This document shows, piece after piece, positions 43,163-51,772 of a stretch of 64,000 bases of DNA. The notes beneath the pieces are model-generated. The model made no database searches. It saw only the letters and a program-made list of their open reading frames with translations, and was not told the DNA's origin. Both the position numbers and the translations under genes were made by a program. The first letter of the stretch is position 1. Each line of letters starts with the position of its first letter. Location: positions 1,116,001-1,180,000 of the forward strand of contig CAWAMN010000002.1 in NCBI GenBank assembly GCA_963783235.1, read 5' to 3'. Source of the DNA: Thiohalomonas sp963783235. Its GTDB lineage: Bacteria > Pseudomonadota > Gammaproteobacteria > Thiohalomonadales > Thiohalomonadaceae.

Positions 43163-43277
43163 GCTACATACGTATCCAGACGAAAACAAATTTTACCAAA
43201 TAGCTGCAAAAAACACTTGCGCGCTACGCCGTTCGTTGCTATAAAGATACATATGTAGCAATATGACTACATTCGTA
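43163..43277. promoter_or_regulatory. three operator-like palindromes between the XRE gene and xis
   Basis: Cores TACATACGTA (43165-43174), TACATATGTA (43248-43257, perfect palindrome) and TACATTCGTA (43268-43277), flanked by similar bases (GCTACATACGTATCC, GATACATATGTAGC, GACTACATTCGTAATC). The last two are exactly 20 bp apart, two helical turns. The first sits at the XRE start and the others between the rightward promoter and xis, suitable for repression of both directions. Confidence 0.7.
43218..43245 (+). promoter_or_regulatory. probable sigma-70 promoter for xis-int
   Basis: TTGCGC at 43218-43223 and TATAAA at 43240-43245 with a 16-bp spacer, directly followed by two operator-like palindromes. 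Confidence 0.5.
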
Positions 43278-43294
43278 ATCGCAAGGAGACATTT

Positions 43295-43534
43295 ATGAAT
43301 ACAGAGACCTACCTTACCACCGAAGAGCTCGCCATCCGCATCAAATACGATGCCCGCACCATCCGGGAGCGCCTGAAGGATTCCGTACTGCTGGAGGGGG
43401 TCCACTACATCCGCCCGTTCGGGGGCCGGAAGATCCTCTATCTCTGGGAGGCCATTGAGCGCGACATGTTCAAGCACTCCCAGAACCATGGCCTGGCACT
43501 GCCGATGGCCAACGGGGGGATGTGCAATGGGTAG
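43295..43534 (+). CDS. excisionase-like HTH protein
   Basis: A 79-residue protein starting TYLTTEELAIRIKYDARTIR, a winged MerR/AlpA-like HTH of the type used by excisionases to recognise DNA. A strong site (CAAGGAGACATTT) precedes the ATG. Its stop overlaps the integrase start by 8 bp, the standard coupling of xis and int. Direct excisionase activity is inferred from this arrangement. Confidence 0.8.
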   Translation: MNTETYLTTEELAIRIKYDARTIRERLKDSVLLEGVHYIRPFGGRKILYLWEAIERDMFKHSQNHGLALPMANGGMCNG

Positions 43535-44726
43535 CGTGCGCGTCCGCCCCCAGACGGGGAAGCTCTTCTTCGACTTCCGGTACCGGGGCCAGCGCTGTCG
43601 GGAGCAGACGGCGCTGGACGACACCCCGCCCAACCGGAAGAAGGCCAAGCAGGTGCTGGAGCGCATCGAGGCTGAAATCACCCTCGATACCTTCGAGTAC
43701 GCCCGCTACTTCCCGAACAGCACCTACGCGGAGAAGTTCGCCGCTGAGGAGCGGCTGGGGAACGCCCGGACGGAGACCCCGCTCTTCAATAACTTCGCGG
43801 AGAACTGGTTCGAGGAGATGAAGATTCAGTGGCGCGAGACGCATATCGAAAATGTCCGCCTCACCCTAAATAAGTACCTCAAGCCCTCCTTCGGGGAGAA
43901 GGAGGTTGGCCGCATCACCAAGGCAGACATTCTCGACTTCCGGTCCACGCTCGCCAAAGTCACGAACCGGAAGGGAAAAGGCCTGTCAGCAACTCGCATT
44001 AACCACATCATGACGCCTTTGCGCATGATCCTTAATGAGGCAGCCAACCGGTACGATTTTAGCTCCCCCTACCACGGGATTAAATCCCTCAAGGTGCCCC
44101 GGACGGACGTGGAGCCCTTCACGCTGGAAGAGGTGAAGCTTATCCTCGACAACGTCCGGCCGGATTTCAAGCAGTACTACACGATCCGTTTCTTCACCGG
44201 GATGCGTACCGGCGAAGTCGATGGTCTGCAGTGGCAGTACGTCGATTTCGAGCGGCGGCAGCTCCTGGTGCGGGAGGCCCTGGTCAAGGGCAAGATGAGC
44301 TACACCAAGAACGATGGCTCGTTCCGGACCATCGACATGTCGCAAATCGTCTACGACGCCCTCCAGGAGCAGAAAAAGGCCACCGGGAACCAGGAGTTCG
44401 TCTTCTGTACCCGGAACGGCTCGCCGCTCAGTCACAACAACGTGACCCAGCGGGTCTGGTACCCCCTGCTTCGTCACCTGGAGCTTCGGAAGCGGCGGCC
44501 GTATCAGACCCGTCACACGGCGGCGACCCTGTGGCTGGCTGCCGGCGAGAGCCCCGAGTGGATTGCCCGGCAGATGGGCCACACTACGACGGAGATGCTC
44601 TTCCGCGTCTATTCCCGGTTCGTCCCCAACCTCACCCGGCAGGATGGTTCAGCCTTCGAGCGGTTGGTAACTACGCATTTCATTGACTCGACCCCCAAGA
44701 ACGACGAGGAGGAGCCTAATGACTAA
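43527..44726 (+). CDS. int: tyrosine-type site-specific integrase
   Basis: A 399-residue recombinase. An N-terminal arm-binding domain (SVRVRPQTGKLFFDFRYRG, DUF3596-like) and a core-binding domain precede the catalytic part: Arg in FFTGMRTGEVDGLQW, Lys near VKGKMSYTKNDGS, His/Arg in RRPYQTRHTAATLWLA, His in QMGHTTTEM and the nucleophilic Tyr in FRVYSRF. The ATG at 43527 overlaps xis; the open frame back to 43455 lies within xis. It is complete. It is probably the integrase of the island next to tRNA-Arg, though 12 kb away from it. Confidence 0.93.
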   Translation: MGSVRVRPQTGKLFFDFRYRGQRCREQTALDDTPPNRKKAKQVLERIEAEITLDTFEYARYFPNSTYAEKFAAEERLGNARTETPLFNNFAENWFEEMKIQWRETHIENVRLTLNKYLKPSFGEKEVGRITKADILDFRSTLAKVTNRKGKGLSATRINHIMTPLRMILNEAANRYDFSSPYHGIKSLKVPRTDVEPFTLEEVKLILDNVRPDFKQYYTIRFFTGMRTGEVDGLQWQYVDFERRQLLVREALVKGKMSYTKNDGSFRTIDMSQIVYDALQEQKKATGNQEFVFCTRNGSPLSHNNVTQRVWYPLLRHLELRKRRPYQTRHTAATLWLAAGESPEWIARQMGHTTTEMLFRVYSRFVPNLTRQDGSAFERLVTTHFIDSTPKNDEEEPND

Positions 44727-44798
44727 TCAGCCCCATGCTTCCACCCACGTCCTGCACCTCGCTGAAGCCCTGCTGGCAGTGATGATGATCGAGGCGAA

Positions 44799-45293
44799 GT
44801 GCTTCTCGCGCAGGCTTTGCTTGGGAGCAGTGCCGAGTCGGTGTCGGACATCGAAGCCCTGGCCCGTTGGCTGACCGGCCGTGGCATCGCCCGGCTTACC
44901 GATGAGACCGTGCCACAGTTGCCCAGCGTGGTTGCGGAGTTGCTGGACCTGGTAGAGGCACATGAGGCTTCCCCGGAGCCGCCTGATGCAGAACCTGCCG
45001 CGCGGACTACTTATCCCGATGCAGCCTATGCCCAAGCCGTTGAACGGAAGGAGACTGCTCGGACGATTTGGCGGCTCGTGTCGGCGCTCGAGGCAACCTA
45101 CCGCATCCAGCGCAACGACGGCTTGGTCACCGTGCTCGGGGACGGTACCGAGAGGGACAACCGGGAGGCCCTATTCACCTGGGTCCGGAACGAGCTGGAG
45201 ACCCTCCAGGCTGAAGCTGCCATCCACCACCTGCCCAAGCTCACGGACCGGCTTGGTCGCTGGCTCCAAGAGTGGGAGCTCGAACGGGTGTGA
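44799..45293 (+). CDS. hypothetical island protein, probably with a frameshifted N-terminus at 44719
   Basis: A 164-residue frame with a helical, charged sequence (SDIEALARWLTGRGIARLTDE ... ETARTIWRLVSALEATYRIQ). No family recognised. The natural start seems to be ATG 44719, overlapping the integrase stop, whose peptide runs HVLHLAEALLAVMMIEAK and then leaves frame; adding one base near 44797 would join it to this frame at VLLAQALLGSS. The GTG at 44799 is otherwise the only start. Real gene likely, exact N-terminus unsure. Confidence 0.6.
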   Translation: MLLAQALLGSSAESVSDIEALARWLTGRGIARLTDETVPQLPSVVAELLDLVEAHEASPEPPDAEPAARTTYPDAAYAQAVERKETARTIWRLVSALEATYRIQRNDGLVTVLGDGTERDNREALFTWVRNELETLQAEAAIHHLPKLTDRLGRWLQEWELERV

Positions 45294-45298
45294 CATCG

Positions 45299-45500
45299 CT
45301 GTCCCGGACTGTCCGACTATGTCCTAGGACAGTTCGGGACTCCCGGGTTTGGACACTGCCCCACCTTGTCTCAGGACAGAGTGAGACAACGACTCCGCCC
45401 CGCGTGAGTCACATTGTCAGCAGTCAAGACCAGGGGGGCCGGACATTGTCCCACCCTGTCGGACAGGCTGTCCCAGAGTGTCCGACAAGGGTCCGACGTT
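45299..45500. repeat. dense array of TGTCC/GGACA half-sites
   Basis: In about 200 bp there are at least a dozen TGTCC, TGTC or GGACA elements, several arranged as palindromes: GTCCTAGGAC (45321-45330, perfect), CTGTCGGACAG near 45457-45467, and TGTCCGACA near 45480-45488. The array lies directly before the MerR-like gene at 45516, so it is a candidate multi-site operator or a replication/partition-type iteron region. Confidence 0.6.
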
Positions 45501-45515
45501 GAGATAAGACAAACC

Positions 45516-45869
45516 ATGACAGACCGAGACACCCAGTGGATTACTGTCCAGGAGGCAGCAGCTCTCGCAGGCTGCAGCACGAAGACGCTCTACCGGTATA
45601 TGGCCAAGGGGCTTGTCCAATATCGCAAGGCCGCCAACAACCGGCGCTACCTGCGAACGAATGAGGTGCTTTCGGCCATAGAAAAGGGCGACTCGGATAT
45701 AGGCAGGGAGTTAGATGACCTTCGCAAAACGATGGTGCAACTCCAAACTGCCTTTCAACAACAAAGCCACCTTATCGAACAGATGATTCGTCTGCACCAC
45801 CCGCAGAGCTTCCGGGCGATGCTACAGAAGCACCGCGCTAAAAGGCCGGCGGAAGGGGAGGATGGGTAG
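45516..45869 (+). CDS. MerR/excisionase-type HTH DNA-binding protein
   Basis: A 117-residue protein. An N-terminal winged HTH (WITVQEAAALAGCSTKTLYR, then RKAANNRRYLRTNEV) is followed by a coiled-coil-like helix (ELDDLRKTMVQLQTAFQQQS). It is a likely local regulator or partition-type adaptor. The ATG at 45516 opens the domain correctly; the longer frame from 45414 would run through the half-site array. It probably binds that array, an inference from position. Confidence 0.75.
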   Translation: MTDRDTQWITVQEAAALAGCSTKTLYRYMAKGLVQYRKAANNRRYLRTNEVLSAIEKGDSDIGRELDDLRKTMVQLQTAFQQQSHLIEQMIRLHHPQSFRAMLQKHRAKRPAEGEDG

Positions 45870-46067
45870 GTACCCGGCGCGGCGCCGCCATCGCGACACG
45901 GCGCTGGGGAATGGGCCGGCGCGAGCACCCGAGTTAGCGCGGGTGACGCCGTAAGCGGCCCGCAGGCCCTGGCCCGGTTGCTCGTCCGAATTCTTTACTA
46001 CACTGGAGGCGGGATTGCTCTGAACCGGCATTTTGCAGTTTGACCTTCATTTGCCAGGGTAGGCCTC

Positions 46068-47907
46068 TTGAAATCATCTGAACGTCTCTTTAGTTGGATT
46101 CCTCCTTCCGTATCCTGGGCCGGTATGCCAGCGCTGGACTGCGCCGTTGTCCCCAGGGACGACAACTCACTTGTCGCCTTTCTTGCAACGGGGCAGACGA
46201 CGATCGAGGGGTGGCGAGGAAACGATGTCCTATCCAGGATAGTTGGCGATCCCGGCTCCCTCATGCGTCAACTGTACCGTGCCGCCCCCACCGATGCGTG
46301 TCCGATTGCGCACTGCTGTGGCGTATTCGTACTTCCCAAGGACGATTCGATCGCCGTCGTATTCAGCTGGCAGCCACCCACTAATCAGTGGAACTGGTTA
46401 AAAAGCGAAATAGTCGCAAAGGCCAAGGAACTCCTGGCGGCCGCCGAACGCGACAATGCCCATCGCCAGGCGGAGCAGCAAGCCCGCTTACAGCGCGAAA
46501 AAGAAACGTTGAGGCGAAATCCGCGGTACTCCGACCTAGCCGATGTCGAGAACAAATTTGGTAGAATGCGTGAAACCGACATCCCCCGTTTGGTCGTAGA
46601 CGAACAATTGCTGGCCCTGATGCCAACCGCGGCGACTTTTACTCCCTCATCGGAGACGCCGAAGACTCTCCAACGCGAAGCAATGGCGGTCGTAGCGGCG
46701 TCCGGCCTGGAGCCATCCCGCGACGGCATCTACGACGGTATCCTTTTCGGGTATCCGAAGAGGACTTCCGGCGCACTCATTTCATGGAAGCCGCACACCG
46801 GGTTGCCACCGTATCCGGAGATCCGGTGGGCCTTGAGCCGCCGCCTAGCAGCAGCACTACGCCGGCCCCGCCATCACGAGCCGGATCGCCCGGTATTCGG
46901 CGGTGGCGAAATCGACATAACCGCCTCGGAATCTCGGGAAGCGCTAGGAACACGTGAGATCAATTTAGACGATGCCAATGGAGGCGCGGACGCACGTAAA
47001 GCTCTGAAGGAACGGAGTCTTGAGGCCATCGGATGGTACCAGCCCTTTCACGCATGGACAGAGGCCTCCTGGGGGATTCTATCTGGATGCCCCGATGCTC
47101 GACGCGCTCGCGTGCAGTTTGCTTGACGGCGCACGACAGGCGCAGATTTGGCTTTCTCACACGACCGCTGCATACCTAGCAGTCAACCTCGTTTACCAGC
47201 ACGAATTGTTTCACGCACGGGTTGAAGCTGTAGCCACCTGGCAGGAACTCCTCGGGGTCCGCTCGCACTACAATCGCTACCAAGACCGGGTCTACAAGGT
47301 ACTGAGTGGGACGTCCGACTGGCTGGAGGAGGCGCTTGCGAACTGGTGGGCTTGGCTTTGGTTTCGATCTGAGCGTGTCCAGTTGAGTTTGTCGAATCGT
47401 GGCTCGAATCACCCTGGCTTGGCCTCGCTTGTCGAGGACTTTCTGGACCTGTCGCCACCGGGCTATCGCGAATGGCGAATAGGCCGTAACCGCGAAGCTT
47501 GGCGAACCTTGGCCACACAGCTAGCTTCAGGTAATCCAAAGCTTGGGCCTCGACCGATCGGTTTGCCCATCGAATCGGCAGTTCGCGGCGAGTTGCCCTT
47601 CGACTTGCTTGAGGTCGATGTCCCGACCCGCGTCGTTGGAAAAGGCACCATCGCGAGTCATCTTGAGCGATGCCCTGGGACCTTTAGCCCTTCACGACGC
47701 GAGGCTAAAAAGCTTCTGAAACACTTTGACTACAAACCTAGGACCTCCGCAGGAAAAGGATCGCATGAAAAATGGACGGGGGCCGACGGACTTTCGTTCA
47801 TCCTTCCCCGGAAGGACCCCTTGAGCATTGGCATATTCCATCAGCTCCTACGCCAGCTTCGAATCAGTAAGGCACAGTACGTGGCAGAGATCAGAAACCA
47901 GCTATAA
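46068..47907 (+). pseudogene. zincin-like plus HicA-like fusion protein, one frameshift
   Basis: Two frames, 46068-47126 and a second one ending at 47907, form one protein of about 612 residues if one G is removed from the GGGGG run near 47071. The N-terminal 330 residues are unrecognised, with a charged helix (AEQQARLQREKETLRRNPR). The second part has a zinc-protease-like site YQHELFHARVE, followed about 60 residues later by WLEEALANWWAW, a gluzincin pattern. The end resembles HicA mRNA-toxin domains (GKGSHEKWTG ... IGIFHQLLRQLRISKAQY). The start may be TTG 46068 or ATG 46125. No HicB partner is seen. Confidence 0.65.
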
Positions 47908-48076
47908 ATCGCCAACGGTCTGTGTTCCGAGGTCGGTTTGGAAGTACTCATGCGGCAGCCACATGACAATACCGTCTTGGGTAACGTGCGGACTGCGTCT
48001 GCCCCCCAGTCTTCGCTGCGGCCGAATCCGAATTCGCCTGTTTACATGTGGTGAGTCGGAGATATTCGGTGACTAC

Positions 48077-48523
48077 ATGCTATCGCACCCGCCGTTTTTG
48101 GTAGATCGGAGCACCGCAGCTCGCAAAGCGCGGAAACGAGAGATTTTCTGTCCAGCTTGTGCGATTTCAATTGGGCCCACAGTTCCTTCGACAACTAAGC
48201 TTCTAAGTTTAGCCCGGTGGCGTTGGAAGCGAAATGCTGCGTTCGTCCTTGGCCAACTGAAAATCGGATTTCAGCTTCTTGGTTCGGCGGAGGTTTATTT
48301 TCTCGATCGAAAGGGCTCGGACCTTGACGGCATTTCCACAAGTGGCGTTAAGTTGAGATTCAAATGTCATGAGCCAAAACATAAACCGGTAACTAGCACA
48401 TACGATAATGCGGTTAGGCCTGCGAAAAATGGTTATTGCCGAGAGTGCTTGAATAAACTTGGCGTTGGCAACGTAAGTGAATTAGCTGCTAAGCGCTCCG
48501 TCAAGCAAACAGTCGAAAACTAG
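48077..48523 (+). CDS. hypothetical protein with zinc-ribbon-like CxxC pairs
   Basis: About 148 residues with FCPAC near the start and YCRECLNKLG near the end, suggesting a zinc-binding fold of the sort attached to nucleases. Base composition is lower in GC than its neighbours, a sign of recent transfer. The start is uncertain; the frame is open upstream to 47828, but that part overlaps the previous gene. Confidence 0.35.
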   Translation: MLSHPPFLVDRSTAARKARKREIFCPACAISIGPTVPSTTKLLSLARWRWKRNAAFVLGQLKIGFQLLGSAEVYFLDRKGSDLDGISTSGVKLRFKCHEPKHKPVTSTYDNAVRPAKNGYCRECLNKLGVGNVSELAAKRSVKQTVEN

Positions 48524-49662
48524 GACCGCGGCATTGATTCCCGGTTCGCCGGACTCGCGCTAGCTGTGTAAACCCATGCGTTGTTCACCGGAAGGCCCGA
48601 CAGATCAAATAGTAGCGAGGCCCGGATCGTTCACCACGTCGATACTGCCGATGCAACTTAGCTGCTGGAGCAGTTCAAGGCTCGCTGTTGTCCAGCGGTT
48701 GATGCTTACCAGACTGGCTGACGCCTTCTGCCAACCAGATCTGACATGGACAGCAGTGGGGCGTAAGCATGTGTTGAACAGACTACGGAAACAGCGCGCG
48801 GCACCTTGGCAGCCGAAGTGGAGCCGATGCCGAATGGGGGCGCGGGGGTGCGCTATTTTGGTCGCAGGGATGACATGAGTTGGTGGACCGATCCGCTTCT
48901 GCGATCGCCTATTTTCCACGAATGCTTCAAGGTCGGGAATCGAATTGTAACGCTCTTCACAAATGATCTGCTCGGTAAAATCCATGCCGTAAAAATTGCG
49001 CCGTACCCGCGACCGACCCAGATCGTCGAACGAAATCCGTTCGAGGAAGTCCCGCTACTTTAGCCGCCAGCTTCCTCACCGACAGGCTCCATGGGTCCCG
49101 TGCACTCGCACGCTTAGCGCTACCTGCGTCTCAGGTCTGGCGCAAATTAGTGGGATCGGGCGCATCGAACAGTCGGTAGTACTCGCCTCGTTTCAAACGC
49201 ACTCCTACGTGCATCCGCCCGACGGGGCGCCGCCGAATAATTGCAAAAAACGCCATTATGAATTGATTTGACCGTGGTTTATCGATCGCCAATACTATCC
49301 TTCAGGGCCTCGAAAGGGGCGCATCGGCGGAACGGGCACAGGCTCCCGCACGGGCCCGATTGAGGCCAATGAGCGCGACGGGCATTCCCCGCTTTCCCTC
49401 ACCCCTACGCTGCCCCACCCCGCTGGACCCCAACCAAGGCCACAACCCGCGGCTACCATTCGCGGCGACCTCCGGGTGTCCGCGGTTCGGCGGGCCCACC
49501 TTTCGCCTAGTCGCGCCCGCGACCATTCAGCGTCTGTCGGAGTGAGGACACCTGTCCCGTGTACCACAAATAGCAAATTTTGCTGCCCATAGTGGTTGAC
49601 TGCAGATCCGCTGTTCCATATTATTCTCCGTAATCGGAATACTGTGGAACGCGAGGTGTAAA
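48524..49662. other. gene-poor stretch
   Basis: About 1.1 kb without a convincing gene. A reverse frame at 48605-48985 has a plausible first half (MDFTEQIICEERYNSIPDLE) that extends upstream through a broken frame, so it may be a relic. The part 49290-49550 is GC-rich with no recognisable coding. Confidence 0.4.
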
Positions 49663-49932
49663 ATGAATTCGACGAAACACGCACGCGATCGGATGCAACA
49701 GCGGGGCCTGCCGCCGATTGTCATCGACCTGCTCCTGAAGTTCGGTATATGGACCTACCGCGGTGGCGCAATCGTTCGCCATTTCGACCGGCGTGCGCGG
49801 CGCAAAGCCGATGAATATACCGGTGGGCTATTGGGCCGGAACGGCAAGTGGTCCGATGCGTACCTAGTGGTCTCCCAGGAGGGCTCGATCATCACGCTCG
49901 GCCACCGTTACTCCCGAATCAAGCATCACTGA
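49663..49932 (+). CDS. DUF4258-like small protein
   Basis: An 89-residue basic protein beginning STKHARDRMQQRGLPPIVID, a pattern seen in DUF4258-type toxin-like proteins, and ending IITLGHRYSRIKHH. It has an AGGTG site before the ATG and is followed after 16 bp by a 391-residue gene, so the two form a pair. Toxin function is not shown. Confidence 0.6.
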   Translation: MNSTKHARDRMQQRGLPPIVIDLLLKFGIWTYRGGAIVRHFDRRARRKADEYTGGLLGRNGKWSDAYLVVSQEGSIITLGHRYSRIKHH

Positions 49933-49948
49933 CCGATAGAGAAGAGAA

Positions 49949-51124
49949 ATGGAATACCAACACGTAAACCAGTGGCCATTCACTGAACACGCCTTGCTCC
50001 AGGAAGTGCAAGACATGCTATCCGCCATCCTCTCGAGCGCTGAGGCTTGTGTTTTCGGCCATGGCACCTTACGTCCCGCGCTAGGTATGGGCGGTGCTGA
50101 TGACAGGCTTTGGCGGGACAACGTTGAACTGGCACATCGGTCGATTCCAGATGCCATGAACCTCCTTTACAGAGTTCACCAGGTTCTCCCGGCCCGTGTT
50201 GAACCGTCCGACATTGACGTGCACCGGTATCCTGCAACCTTCACGATGCGCGCTCTGTACGACTACATCGTACACAGTCGCTGGGCGGACGGTGTCCACC
50301 TGGACGACGTTCTCGGTCATGCGATCACCTTCGTGGAAATGGCGCAGGCCGCCGATGAGATTTCCGGTGAGTACGGCGCCCCCCGCCGCTGTCTGGCCGT
50401 GATTGAGCGCGCCAAGGCACGCGGGAAACTGGATCACCTGCGATCGGGCTGGATGCAGACTATCTGGACAGAGGAGGGGAATCTGACGTTTTCCGATCTC
50501 GCTTATCTGGCCGAGGTAGAGGAAAAGACCGTGCGTAATGCCACGCTCCGTACCGACGGACGCAAACTCCATACGGTCGTGATCGACGGAAAACGGATCG
50601 TCGAACCGGAAGAGGCCGCACGCTGGCTGGCGCTTCAGTCGGGTTTTCGTCCCACCGAGTTCTATCGGCTTCCGGAGCAGGAGGTGTACGCAAAGCACGC
50701 GAATATCTCCGACCACTTTCAGTCGTGGAATTTCCCCAAGCCGGAGAAAGCTGAAGTGATTCGACTCCGCGCAGTCCCTAACGAAAAGGCCGATCAATCA
50801 GACCCGTGTCCTCCAAGTGCGGAAGTAACTCTCAGTGAAAATAACATCCGCTCTAAGAGCCTACGTCTAACCCCCATAATCGACCGCTTTCCTCTCGACG
50901 TTATCGGCGGCTCCAGCAAGCGTGATCTAGCGCCGGCGATGTTAACGGTGGAGTTCTCCGATGAATCCATGTGCATAACGGATATTGACGGACGCAAAAA
51001 TATTTTACGCGACCGTGCCGCCATTGGGCGTTTCTACCAAAAGCAAGGCCTCAAAGCAGGTGACAAGATCAGAATAACCTGGCTAGAGAAACGGCGCATT
51101 CGGCTGGAACGTCTTTCTGAATAA
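49949..51124 (+). CDS. hypothetical protein paired with the DUF4258-like gene
   Basis: A 391-residue soluble protein. A region near residues 165-215 reads like a wHTH plug (NLTFSDLAYLAEVEEKTVRN ... VEPEEAARWL); the C-terminal 90 residues form a second compact unit ending GDKIRITWLEKRRIRLERL, like the ends of some restriction or DNA-binding beta-barrel domains. No family recognised. The ATG follows GAAGAGAA. Base composition matches the core and the frame is complete, so it may be a working gene within decaying surroundings. Confidence 0.7.
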   Translation: MEYQHVNQWPFTEHALLQEVQDMLSAILSSAEACVFGHGTLRPALGMGGADDRLWRDNVELAHRSIPDAMNLLYRVHQVLPARVEPSDIDVHRYPATFTMRALYDYIVHSRWADGVHLDDVLGHAITFVEMAQAADEISGEYGAPRRCLAVIERAKARGKLDHLRSGWMQTIWTEEGNLTFSDLAYLAEVEEKTVRNATLRTDGRKLHTVVIDGKRIVEPEEAARWLALQSGFRPTEFYRLPEQEVYAKHANISDHFQSWNFPKPEKAEVIRLRAVPNEKADQSDPCPPSAEVTLSENNIRSKSLRLTPIIDRFPLDVIGGSSKRDLAPAMLTVEFSDESMCITDIDGRKNILRDRAAIGRFYQKQGLKAGDKIRITWLEKRRIRLERLSE

Positions 51125-51228
51125 AAGCTTACGTCACACGAGGGCCGAACCTGTCGCCTGCAATTTCAACGGATCAGCACCCTCGTTCCTCGCTTGGCAT
51201 GAGACGAATAGATTTGACAAGGATAAAA

Positions 51229-51525
51229 ATGGAACTCAATTCACGAAGCACCTTTTCCCTTACAACTACGGGCCATAATCGCCTGAAAGCGATGACCAAA
51301 GAATTCGGGCTCAATCAGTTTGAGATGTTATCCATTATTCTTGAGCACTTCGAGGTCTCTAGCACCATTCAGGAGCGCGCTCGCTAGGAACGGACCTACA
51401 AACTGGACAAAAGGGAAGAACGAAAACGTCTCCGTTCCCAGCTTCGAAGCCTGTCAACCCAAGAGCTGAAAAATGCACTTAAAGAACTCCGGCGCAATGA
51501 AGCGCACGACGGCTATCCCGGGTAA
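51229..51525 (+). pseudogene. small RHH-like protein with in-frame amber codon
   Basis: From ATG 51229 (AAGG upstream) the frame runs 52 codons, hits TAG at 51385-51387, and then continues in frame for 45 more codons to TAA. The first part (STFSLTTTGHNRLKAMTKEF) resembles ribbon-helix-helix antitoxin-type N-termini. The second is a charged coiled region (KLDKREERKRLRSQLRSLS). The continuous coding character across the stop suggests a recent nonsense mutation, a single transition if the codon was CAG. Confidence 0.5.
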
Positions 51526-51772
51526 CCGCCTGCCGCTGTGCGCGAGAGCTCGCTAACGAGATGCGGCCCCAACCTGATAGAAAAGGAACACTGTGAAAAA
51601 CTACCAATTTCCTATTTTTTCCGATCTCCTGCTGCGGCACGGTCCGGCCGTCGCGGAGAGCGATCGTCTGAATCTCGCCGACGACGGTGTCTACCGGCTT
51701 CAGTATATTCCCTTTGAATATGTGAATAGATCGTAAGCGATTAGCGAAACCCGTATTGCGCGGGGTTCCGGC

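Noticed and set aside
45299..45500. CRISPR array
   Set aside because: The repeated units are 5-10 bases, irregularly spaced and palindromic, with no 25-40 bp repeats or spacers; no cas genes are in the window.
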